Assembly: GCF_049889055.1 (NCBI RefSeq)
Contig: NZ_JBLTWO010000014.1
Coordinates: 1 to 64,000, forward strand
Reading direction: 5' to 3'
DNA from: Rhizorhabdus sp049889055
GTDB lineage: Bacteria > Pseudomonadota > Alphaproteobacteria > Sphingomonadales > Sphingomonadaceae
Length of the DNA stretch: 64,000 bases
Shown one piece after another: positions 16,802-24,800 of this stretch (position 1 is the first letter of the stretch; every line of letters starts with the position of its first letter). Under the pieces are notes generated by a model that was not told the DNA's origin, searched no databases, and was given only the letters and a program-made list of their open reading frames with translations. A program made the translations under genes and the position numbers.

Positions 16802-16885
16802 TTCCTGCCGCCCCTGATTTCCCGCTATGGCACCCTATCCTGACTATTAAATCTTTGTCTAAGTTAAAAATCTGGAATTAGACTT

Positions 16886-19087
16886 ATGGAGCATGGTCCG
16901 CGCCACGATGCGCCTGGGTCGGTCAATCTGGCCACGTGGATATCCGGATCCTATCTGCGCACCGCCATCCTGCCGCTGTTGCTGATCGAACTTACGTTTC
17001 TCGCAATTTATTGGGTTAGCAGCAACTTCATCTACGACCGCAACGCAGCGGCGGTGGAGAAGATATCGCGTGATTATCTCTCGGATCTGGCCCAGCGCGA
17101 AGCTCTGTCGATTTCGGGCTCGCTCGACAGCATTGCTGGGATGACCACCATATTGGCGCGCGAGACAAGGCGCGCGCTCGACCTGCCCGCTTCGCCGGAC
17201 AGCGCGACCGAGATGGCGCGGCACCGCCGCACGTCCGCTGGTGCACTGGTCACCTTCACCGGCATCGACAAGAGCGCCAGCTTCTACAGCGGACGGCGCG
17301 GCATCGGGGCTGCGCAGATCGACAAGGTGCGGAGGCTGACCCGGATCGATCCGCTGCTGCGCGACCTCAAGGAAACCAACCCTCTCGTCGCACAGTCCTA
17401 TTTCAACAGCTGGGACAGCTATAACCGCATCTATCCCTATATGGATGCGGCGGTGATCTATCCGGCCGACATGGATGTGCGGACCTACAATTTCTTTTAC
17501 GAGGCCGACGCCAAACATAATCCGTCGCGCCGACAGGCCTGGACCGATGCCTATCTCGATCCAGCCGGCGCCGGCTGGATGGTGTCGTCGATTGCCCCCG
17601 TCTACTTACGGCAGCGGCTCGAAGGCGTGGTCGGGATCGATGTCACGATCGGAGCGCTGATCGAGCATGTCCTGGCCATGAACATCCCGTGGAAAGGCTA
17701 TGCCATCCTGGTCGGTCGCGACGGCACCATGCTGGCGATACCGGGGCCCGGCGAACGCGATCTGGGTGTCAAGGAGATGCGTCATCACGCCTATGACGGT
17801 GCCGTGACATCGGACACTTTCAAGCCGGAGAGCTACAATCTGTTGCGCCGGAAGGACTTGGCCCCGCTCGCGGCACTCTTTCGCGACAATCGCACCGTCG
17901 CAACCGACGTAACGCTCAACGGACGACGCATGATCGCCGCGAGGGGAGCCGTCGCGGGTCCGGGATGGAAGCTGCTGGTACTCGCTCCCGCAGACGAGAT
18001 CCTGAGCGAGGCGGAGTCGCTGCGTAGGCGGCTGCAGACGATCGGGCAACTCATGGCGCTGGCCCTGTTTCTCTTCTACTGCATCTTCCTCATCTACCTC
18101 TATGCGCGCACGCGGAAGCTCAGCAGGAAATTGTCGGACCCGCTCGACGCGATCGGAGAGACCATTTTCGAGATTGGTGCCGGGCGTCACGAGCAGCCCG
18201 CCCCCCATTGCGGCGTCACCGAAATCGACTCGTTGGCGAACAGCCTCGTGCACATGTCGCGGGGGCTTGCCCATGCCTATCAGACCATCAGTGGGCAGGA
18301 GCGCCAGGTCAGTACCGCACTCCAGCGCGAAGTTACGATAAACGCCGCGCAGCGCAGGTTCATCGACATGATCTCGCACGAGTTCAGGACGCCGCTGACG
18401 GTTATCGACAGCTGCGGCCAGATATTGGCGCGCCGCGCGGATCAGCTGAAACCGGACGATCTGCGACACAGATCAGTGAGCCTGCGGCGCGCGGTGCGCC
18501 GCTGCAACGACGTCCTCGCCAGCGCGCTGCAACTGCTGCGGGTCGAAAAGACCGGACGCGGCGAGCCGCCCCGGCTTACGCGCGCGATCTGGTCCGAACT
18601 GGTCGCTCCGGCGCAGGAGGCACTGCGCGACCAATATCCGGGTCGGACGATCGAGGTGGACGATCTGCCGGAGACTCCGCTCCAGATCGATCCCGAAATG
18701 ATGCGCGTCGCCGTCGCGGCGGTCGTGGACAATGCCGCGCGCTATGCGGGTGAGGACGGCCATGTGCGCATATCGGTGCGCGAGCAGGACGATCGCACCA
18801 TATTGACGGTCAGCGACAGCGGCCCCGGCATCGCGCCGGAAGAACTGGCGCAGGTCAAGCAGCGCTTCTTCCGGGGCACGAACAGCGCAGGCACGCCGGG
18901 CGCTGGCATCGGGCTCTACCTGGCCGACCAGATACTCGACGCGCATGGCGGCGCGCTTGAAATCCATTCGGAGAAAGACCGGGGGACGACCGTCGCGCTC
19001 AGCCTGCCGAAACCCGTGACGTGGCAGGTCGACGAAGAGGAGCCGATCCTCTCCGCCAGAGGCGGCGACCCCTCGGAACAATACTGA
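16886..19087 (+). CDS. Membrane sensor histidine kinase with dCACHE domain
   Basis: A 733-residue kinase. The first membrane helix is at about 25-47 and the second at about 390-408, with a ~340-residue periplasmic part between them of dCACHE type (for example SYFNSWDSYNRIYPYMDAAV and the following YPADMDVRTYNFFYEAD). A HAMP-like linker follows, then the H box MISHEFRTPLTVIDS, N box VVDNAARYA, G1 DSGPGIAPEE and G2 GAGIGLYLA. dCACHE domains bind small ligands such as amino acids or carboxylates outside the cell. The response regulator 92 nt downstream is the likely partner. Confidence 0.87.
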   Translation: MEHGPRHDAPGSVNLATWISGSYLRTAILPLLLIELTFLAIYWVSSNFIYDRNAAAVEKISRDYLSDLAQREALSISGSLDSIAGMTTILARETRRALDLPASPDSATEMARHRRTSAGALVTFTGIDKSASFYSGRRGIGAAQIDKVRRLTRIDPLLRDLKETNPLVAQSYFNSWDSYNRIYPYMDAAVIYPADMDVRTYNFFYEADAKHNPSRRQAWTDAYLDPAGAGWMVSSIAPVYLRQRLEGVVGIDVTIGALIEHVLAMNIPWKGYAILVGRDGTMLAIPGPGERDLGVKEMRHHAYDGAVTSDTFKPESYNLLRRKDLAPLAALFRDNRTVATDVTLNGRRMIAARGAVAGPGWKLLVLAPADEILSEAESLRRRLQTIGQLMALALFLFYCIFLIYLYARTRKLSRKLSDPLDAIGETIFEIGAGRHEQPAPHCGVTEIDSLANSLVHMSRGLAHAYQTISGQERQVSTALQREVTINAAQRRFIDMISHEFRTPLTVIDSCGQILARRADQLKPDDLRHRSVSLRRAVRRCNDVLASALQLLRVEKTGRGEPPRLTRAIWSELVAPAQEALRDQYPGRTIEVDDLPETPLQIDPEMMRVAVAAVVDNAARYAGEDGHVRISVREQDDRTILTVSDSGPGIAPEELAQVKQRFFRGTNSAGTPGAGIGLYLADQILDAHGGALEIHSEKDRGTTVALSLPKPVTWQVDEEEPILSARGGDPSEQY

Positions 19088-19179
19088 AGGCAGAAGAAGT
19101 CTTTATTCCATAAACAAATCTACGGACAGGTGCGGAATCGCTTTTCGGATCATCTTGGCGTAGCCATGCGGAGGCGGAT

Positions 19180-19950
19180 GTGTTGGGGAGTATGATGACG
19201 ATGGCAGAAAACAATGGTGGGGCCGCCGTCGACGCCGCCGTCGACAAGGCTACGCATCCGGCCGCAGCGGCCAGTACACGCTCGCAATATCACATCCTAT
19301 GCGTCGAGGATGAGGCAGAAATACTAGCCGATCTGGTCGAAGAACTCGCCAATGCAGGGTTCTCGGTCGAGGGCGCCGGCAATGGCATCGAGGCTCTGGC
19401 CCGCGTGGAAGCCCGCCTGCCCGACTTGATCGTGAGCGATATGCAAATGCCCGAACTGGATGGGCTTTCGCTGGTGCGCGAGCTGCGTGCGCAGGAGTCG
19501 CGAACCGGGCTGATCCCGTTCATTTTCCTGTCGGCCTATGGCGACAACAGTCATTTGATCGACGGCCGTCAGGCCGGTGCCGATGATTATCTGGTAAAGC
19601 CGATCGATTTCGATCTTCTGATCGCGGCCATCGACAGCAAGCTGGCGAATTTCCAGCGTCGTGCCGAGCATGTCCGGATGGAAACAAGCGGCATCACGGC
19701 GGCGGAGCAAAAGAATGCCGAGACCAAGATCGCCGGACTGACGCAGCGCGAGCGCGAAGTTCTTGTCAAACTGAGCCAGGGAAAAGCGAACAAGGTCATC
19801 GCCTATGAGTTGGACCTCAGCATCCGCACGGTCGAACTCTATCGCGCCGCACTTATGCGCGCTCTGGGTGTGCGCTCGCTTGCCGAAGCGCTGAAAATCG
19901 CGGTTGCAGCAGGGGTCACAAAGCTGGACGCCCCCGCGATCCGACCCTGA
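19180..19950 (+). CDS. Response regulator, REC plus LuxR-type HTH
   Basis: A 256-residue NarL/FixJ-like regulator. The receiver domain has the acidic pair in CVEDEAE, the phosphorylated Asp in VSDMQMPELDG and the Lys in DYLVKPID. The LuxR HTH near the C terminus reads LTQREREVLVKLSQGKANKV and then DLSIRTVELYRAALMRALG. A GTG at 19180 with GGAGG 5 nt upstream fits as start; ATGs at 19192 and 19195 after GGGGAG are alternatives. It is probably phosphorylated by the kinase encoded just upstream. The 181-nt gap behind it holds a hairpin before the chemoreceptor and nothing else I can name. Confidence 0.86.
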   Translation: MLGSMMTMAENNGGAAVDAAVDKATHPAAAASTRSQYHILCVEDEAEILADLVEELANAGFSVEGAGNGIEALARVEARLPDLIVSDMQMPELDGLSLVRELRAQESRTGLIPFIFLSAYGDNSHLIDGRQAGADDYLVKPIDFDLLIAAIDSKLANFQRRAEHVRMETSGITAAEQKNAETKIAGLTQREREVLVKLSQGKANKVIAYELDLSIRTVELYRAALMRALGVRSLAEALKIAVAAGVTKLDAPAIRP

Positions 19951-20106
19951 CCTTAGGTACATATCGACAAGTACCGACAGGAAACTGACCGCCGATTCTC
20001 TCATGATTTCAGGAAAACATCGGAAATCAGCCATTTTGCAGTTTGAACCAGCTTGATCGATTAGACTTTCGATGCGCTTATGAAATATTTACCGGAGTCG
20101 ATGTAG

Positions 20107-20128
20107 ACACTCCCCCAACTAGGAGTGT
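20107..20128 (+). promoter_or_regulatory. Hairpin that hides the chemoreceptor Shine-Dalgarno
   Basis: ACACTCC and GGAGTGT pair perfectly around CCCAACTA. The 3' arm contains the AGGAG ribosome site of the gene starting at 20132, so the structure would block initiation when folded. Confidence 0.45.
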
Positions 20129-20131
20129 GCT

Positions 20132-21613
20132 ATGACCAACATAAGGATGTCCTCGTCTGCCGAGTCGGAGCAATTGAGCTTTTTCGGCCTGTCTGCCGGT
20201 CTGAACGAGGATCTTCCTCTGATCCACGAGGGTGTCGAGCACCATGCCGGCCCCGTGCTGGACAAGCTTTATGCGAAGATCGCCGCCGACCCGAAACTCG
20301 GCGCACTCTTCCGCAGTCCGGGCGCCATCCAGCATGCGCGAACGAAGCAGCTCGAACATTGGTCGGCGCTGTTCACGCAGGGCATCAACGCCCAGTTCAT
20401 GAAGGGATCCGAGACGATCGGCCTGATCCACGCCCGGGTCGGTCTCGATCCGGTCTGGTACATCGGCGCCTATGCGATGGTCCTCGACGAGGTCATCACC
20501 GGCATGATGAAGCAGTCGGTGCGCCGCCGTCTGAGCGGCAAGGCGCTGACCCAGGCGATCGGAACGCTGGTCAAGACCGCGCTGTTCGACATGCAGCTGG
20601 CGCTGTCTGCCTATTTCAAGGCAGAGGACGAGAAGCGCGCCGAGGCGATCGGCCGGATCGGGCAGGCATTGTCTTCGCTCGCCGAGGGTGACCTCGAAAA
20701 CCGTCTGACCGACATGAGCAGCGAATATCAACAGATCGAGCAGGATTTCGAGCAGATGCGCGCGCAGATGCACGAAACGCTGACACAGGTCGCGGACGCC
20801 TCGGAGATGATCCGGGTGAGCTCGTCCGAAATCGCCCATGCGTCGTCCGACCTTGCCGAGCGCACCGAGAAACAGGCCGCGAATGTCGAGGAGACGGCAG
20901 CGGCGATGGAGCAGATCACCGGCACCGTCAAGCAGACTGCGAGCCGCGCTAACGCCGTACGGGCCGCCGTCCAGGATGCCCAGCAGGACGCCGGGATCGG
21001 CGCCGAAGTGGTGCAGAAGGCGGTCGGTGCCATGGCCGACATCGAGCGTTCCTCGAACGAGATCGCGCAAATCGTGAGCATGATCGACGGGATCGCCTTC
21101 CAGACCAATTTGCTGGCCCTTAACGCGGGGGTGGAAGCTGCGCGCGCTGGCGATGCTGGCATGGGCTTTGCCGTCGTCGCCAACGAGGTCAGGGCGCTCG
21201 CGCAGCGCTCGGCCGACGCGGCCAAGAACATCAAGGACCTTATCGCCGGCAGTTCCGCCCGCGTTACGCAGGGCGTGCATCTGGTGGGCGAAACCGGTGA
21301 GGCCTTGTCGCGCATCGCCAGCCGGATCGGGCAGATGAATGCGTTGGCCGCCGAGATCGCAGAAACCGCCGCGACCCAGGCGCAGGGCATAGCCGAAGTC
21401 AATGGCGCGGTGAACTCGATGGACCGCTCGACCCAGCAGAATGCAGCCATGGTCGAAGAGGCCACCGCCGCCGCCAACAGCCTTTCGACCGAAGCGACCC
21501 GCCTGTCCGGGCTGGTCGGACGCTTCTCAATGGATGCGAACCGCCGTTCGCCCGCGCAGAGCGCCAGCGCGTCGTGGGACGACAGCCAGAACTGGCTCCG
21601 CGCGGCCAGCTGA
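20132..21613 (+). CDS. Globin-coupled soluble chemoreceptor (HemAT-like)
   Basis: A 493-residue cytoplasmic methyl-accepting protein. Residues about 15-185 are a protoglobin sensor; IHARVGLDPVWYIGAY holds the probable haem proximal His (H100). There are no membrane helices. A short HAMP-like linker (AIGRIGQALSSLAEGDLENR) leads into a long coiled coil with the signalling tip IDGIAFQTNLLALNAGVEAA and RAGDAGMGFAVVANEVRALA. Haem-bound O2 or another gas would be the signal, passed to CheA/CheW of the nearby operon. Note LNAGVEAARAG where most receptors have LNAAIEAARAG. AGGAG precedes the ATG inside a hairpin. Confidence 0.92.
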   Translation: MTNIRMSSSAESEQLSFFGLSAGLNEDLPLIHEGVEHHAGPVLDKLYAKIAADPKLGALFRSPGAIQHARTKQLEHWSALFTQGINAQFMKGSETIGLIHARVGLDPVWYIGAYAMVLDEVITGMMKQSVRRRLSGKALTQAIGTLVKTALFDMQLALSAYFKAEDEKRAEAIGRIGQALSSLAEGDLENRLTDMSSEYQQIEQDFEQMRAQMHETLTQVADASEMIRVSSSEIAHASSDLAERTEKQAANVEETAAAMEQITGTVKQTASRANAVRAAVQDAQQDAGIGAEVVQKAVGAMADIERSSNEIAQIVSMIDGIAFQTNLLALNAGVEAARAGDAGMGFAVVANEVRALAQRSADAAKNIKDLIAGSSARVTQGVHLVGETGEALSRIASRIGQMNALAAEIAETAATQAQGIAEVNGAVNSMDRSTQQNAAMVEEATAAANSLSTEATRLSGLVGRFSMDANRRSPAQSASASWDDSQNWLRAAS

Positions 21614-21642
21614 TCCTCGACCCGTCAAACAATGCGAAGATC

Positions 21643-21668
21643 GATACCCGGCCTCACGGTCGGGTATC
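21643..21668. terminator. Hairpin between convergent genes
   Basis: GATACCCG and CGGGTATC pair perfectly with a 10-nt loop, between the chemoreceptor stop and the GGDEF-EAL stop. No long T-run is present. Confidence 0.55.
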
Positions 21669-21680
21669 ATCGTGTCGGGA

Positions 21681-23942
21681 TCAGGCGGCCATGACCGGCG
21701 AACCCCCTTGCGCGTTTTCATGGCGAAGCCGTTCCGTAATCGCATCCCCCGGCATGGCACGGGCGAACAAATGCCCCTGCGCATCGCGGCAGCCCGCCTC
21801 TATCAACCACGCCCATTGCGCTTCGGTCTCCACCCCTTCCGCCACGATAGCCAGGCGCAACGCAGAAGCGAGCCGGATAATCGCGCCAATCACCTGATCG
21901 GAGGCTTCACCGGCGCCAATGCCGATGACGAAGGAGCGGTCGATCTTGATCTTGGTGATCGGATAGCTGCGCAGATAGCCGAGGCTGGAATAGCCGGTAC
22001 CGAAATCGTCCAGTGCCAGGCCGAAGCCGAGGTCGCGCAGCCGCGCCAGTTTTTCCCGCAAATGCCGGTCGTCGCGCAGGAAAACCCCCTCGGTGATCTC
22101 CAGGTCGAACATGCGGGGGTCCACGTTCACGTCGCGCACCAGTTCGCCGAGCCGGTCGACGAAGCCTTCCGCGTGGAGCTGGCAGGACGAGATGTTCACG
22201 GCGACGCGCAGCGATGGCCATTTCTTGCTGTCCTCGAACGCCTGCCGCAGCACGAACAAGCCCAGCTGCTCGATCAAGCCCGACTGTTCGGCAACGGGAA
22301 CGAACAGAGCGGGCGATATTTCGCCCTTGTCGGGGTGGGTCCAGCGCACCAGCGCCTCGACCCCGATTGTCCGCTCGCTGGCATTGACCTGCGGCTGATA
22401 TTCGACGCGCAAGCCACCGCCGCGCAATGCGTCGGACAGGTCCTGTTCGAGGATGCGCCGGGCGCGAACCGATGCGTCGACCTCCGCATCGAAAAGCCGA
22501 TACTGGCCGCGCGCTTCAGTTTTGGCCCGGAGCAATGCCATGTCGGCCTGGCGAACCACCTCTTCCGGGTCGATGTCGCCGTCGGGCAGCATCGCAATGC
22601 CGATCGTGCAGGTGACCGTCAGCCGGCCGATCCCGAGAGCGAAGGGCTCGGCTACCGTAGCGCAAAGCCGCTCGGCGAGCCGCGCCGCACCATCGGGACT
22701 GGCGTCCTCCAGCAAAATGGCGAACTCGTCGGCGGAGAATCGAGCCAGCATCTCATGCTGGCGACAGGCCTGCAGCAGGCGGGCACCCACCTGGCGAATC
22801 AGTTCGTCCCCAACGAGATGCCCATAGGTGTCGTTCGCCTCGCGGAAGCGATCGAGGTTCAGGCATAATATGGCCGAAACCTTGCCGTCGCGCCGGTTGC
22901 GTCCCGCAACTTCGCGCAGCCGGCGGACGAACAGCGTGCGGTTGGGCATGCCCGTCAGCATGTCGTGAAAGGCGATATGCGTGGCGCGCGCCTCGCTCGC
23001 CATCAGGCCACGCGCCATGCGCCGGGTACGCCGATGGAGCGCGAACACCGAAAGGCATAGGAGCAGCAGCAACAGGAACAGCGGCCCCTTGAGACGGCCG
23101 AGCACGGCGGCACTGGGCCGCACCGGCTCCCAGCCGAGCGAGGCCACCGGCTTGCCCAGCGCGTCGGTCAGATCGATGCGGGCTTCGTCGGCATGGCCAC
23201 CAAGCTCCTCTTTCCCTTCACGATAGTGCAGTCCCCGGATCAGAAAACGGACGGCAATGAGATCGAGAAAGGATCGGTCGAGGCGTCGCGTGACGAGCAC
23301 CAGCGGCGCGGTTCTACCCAGCGGCCGGACATGCCCCAGGTCGGGGGATACGATCATCGCGATCAGCAGATGGACCTGCCCGTCGATCCGGGCCGCGCCG
23401 ATCGCATAAGGCGGTGGCGAGGCTTGCCCGGCGGCCTTGCGACCCGGCGATGTCCGGCGCTCGCGTTCGGCTCGTCTTGCCTTGGCAATGACGGCCGCGA
23501 CGGCCTCCTGGGATAGCGGCGGTGGGCGTAAGGATATCCCAGTGGCCACATGGCTGAAAATCGGGCGATCGGCGCGATCGAGGAGCGTCACCGTCTCGAA
23601 GCCCGCATTGTCCGTCAGATAGACACCGAGATTGTCGCGCGCCCATAACGGGTCGAAGCGATGATCGAGCCGCTCGATCGCCTCATCCCATGCCAGCTGC
23701 GGCTGGATCGACGCAGCCAGTTCGGCAAAGCGCGAATCCACGCCGTGCGACAATATGGCCTGCTCGCGGGCGGCAGCGTCGCGGTCGACCTGGCCGATAA
23801 GCACCATGATCATGGCAGCCGCCGCAATCAGCACGACAAGCGCGGTCGCCGCAAGCGGGCGAGTAAAGTCGCCCGACTCGAACAGCCGCTCGCGGGGCAT
23901 CGTGAATCGATCCGGCGTCATGTTCTGCTCATGACACAGCAT
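21681..23942 (-). CDS. CHASE4-GGDEF-EAL protein, probable c-di-GMP phosphodiesterase
   Basis: A 753-residue inner-membrane protein: membrane helices at about 30-50 and 285-305 flank a periplasmic CHASE4-type sensor. The GGDEF domain has lost its signature (ARFSADEFAIL, so SADEF), which argues against cyclase activity. The EAL domain looks active: EALVRW, NISSCQL, LEITEG, LDDFGTGYSSLGYL, KIDRSFV and AEGVET supply the expected metal and catalytic residues. It should hydrolyse c-di-GMP and link an external signal to motility. It lies between the chemoreceptor and the che operon. Start ATG 23942; ATGs at 23921 and 23900 are possible. Confidence 0.9.
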   Translation of the reverse strand: MLCHEQNMTPDRFTMPRERLFESGDFTRPLAATALVVLIAAAAMIMVLIGQVDRDAAAREQAILSHGVDSRFAELAASIQPQLAWDEAIERLDHRFDPLWARDNLGVYLTDNAGFETVTLLDRADRPIFSHVATGISLRPPPLSQEAVAAVIAKARRAERERRTSPGRKAAGQASPPPYAIGAARIDGQVHLLIAMIVSPDLGHVRPLGRTAPLVLVTRRLDRSFLDLIAVRFLIRGLHYREGKEELGGHADEARIDLTDALGKPVASLGWEPVRPSAAVLGRLKGPLFLLLLLLCLSVFALHRRTRRMARGLMASEARATHIAFHDMLTGMPNRTLFVRRLREVAGRNRRDGKVSAILCLNLDRFREANDTYGHLVGDELIRQVGARLLQACRQHEMLARFSADEFAILLEDASPDGAARLAERLCATVAEPFALGIGRLTVTCTIGIAMLPDGDIDPEEVVRQADMALLRAKTEARGQYRLFDAEVDASVRARRILEQDLSDALRGGGLRVEYQPQVNASERTIGVEALVRWTHPDKGEISPALFVPVAEQSGLIEQLGLFVLRQAFEDSKKWPSLRVAVNISSCQLHAEGFVDRLGELVRDVNVDPRMFDLEITEGVFLRDDRHLREKLARLRDLGFGLALDDFGTGYSSLGYLRSYPITKIKIDRSFVIGIGAGEASDQVIGAIIRLASALRLAIVAEGVETEAQWAWLIEAGCRDAQGHLFARAMPGDAITERLRHENAQGGSPVMAA

Positions 23943-24485
23943 AGGGAGAGCGTCGGCAATCGCTCAATGACCTATTACAGGTACAATTACGTGACAGTAA
24001 CAGTGCGCTTGTTTCGCTGCGCCTTAACTTCGACTTTACCCGCATCGGCTACCTCATCGCATCCCCGGATCGGATTCTGCGGGATGTCCCGCCGGGGCTT
24101 GCGATGAAGAAGGATTCAAGCGGATGAGGCGGACTGGCCCGGCGGAACCGATCGGTTTGCCCCGTCTGCACGCCCTTTGCAGCGCGGCCCCCTGCGACCT
24201 TCGTCTAATGCACCATCTCGCCCGCCGCCCAGGACGCAGCGAGATCGCCAGCCTTAACCAATATCTTACCAAGTTCGGGCAGCGTGTCCGAACGATGTCC
24301 GAAGAACAGTCTCTTTCCGCAACCGATTCCCTCCATCGCTCTTCGTCGGCGGTCGTGGGTGAACGGCGGCGCGAAGGGGCGGTCGGGCACCGCATGCAAT
24401 TCAGCCGTCGCGCCGGTCGGGGACATCGGGGTGTCGTCGACAGGACGGCGTTCCGGAGCGCGAGAAGCCTGCAGGAGTGGAAGTG
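23943..24485. other. 543-nt gap without a convincing gene
   Basis: It separates the GGDEF-EAL gene from the che operon and should hold both promoters. A plus-strand frame covering 24124-24486 lacks a ribosome site and has shadow-like composition. The stretch at 23960-24020 is AT-richer than its surroundings. I see no RNA gene or repeat. Confidence 0.5.
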
Positions 24486-24800
24486 ATGACGCAAACACAA
24501 GGCTCGGGGCCGACTGTGATCGCCTTGGCGCCGGTCATAGATCGCAGCGCAGTGGTGCAGCACCTTGACGAGCTGCGGGCAGCCTTCGCGGTTGGCCAGC
24601 CGATCGAAATCGGCTGCGGCGAGGTGCAGCAGATCGGTCAGGCGGGTCTCCAGCTGCTTGCCAGTGCGGTGCGGACCTGCCGCGAACGCGACATCGCCAT
24701 CAGCTTCAAGGACTGCAGGGGCATCGAACCGGTGATCCGCCTCGCGGGCCTTGCAGACATGTTCATCGACCAAACGAATAGCGCGGGGACCAGCGCATGA
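24486..24800 (+). CDS. STAS-domain protein, first gene of the che operon
   Basis: A 104-residue single STAS domain (VIALAPVIDRSAVVQHLDEL, then EIGCGEVQQIGQAGLQLLAS). In anti-sigma antagonists a Ser precedes the Gly-Leu helix; here the site reads GQAG, so phosphorylation by an RsbW-type kinase is unlikely. Such small STAS proteins often open chemotaxis operons in alphaproteobacteria and may act as a CheA-linked scaffold. AGGAG lies 8 nt before the ATG. It overlaps cheA as ATGA. Confidence 0.8.
   Translation: MTQTQGSGPTVIALAPVIDRSAVVQHLDELRAAFAVGQPIEIGCGEVQQIGQAGLQLLASAVRTCRERDIAISFKDCRGIEPVIRLAGLADMFIDQTNSAGTSA

Noticed and set aside
24124..24486. 120-codon plus frame before the STAS gene
   Set aside because: No Shine-Dalgarno, Arg/Ser-rich shadow composition, ends at the STAS start.
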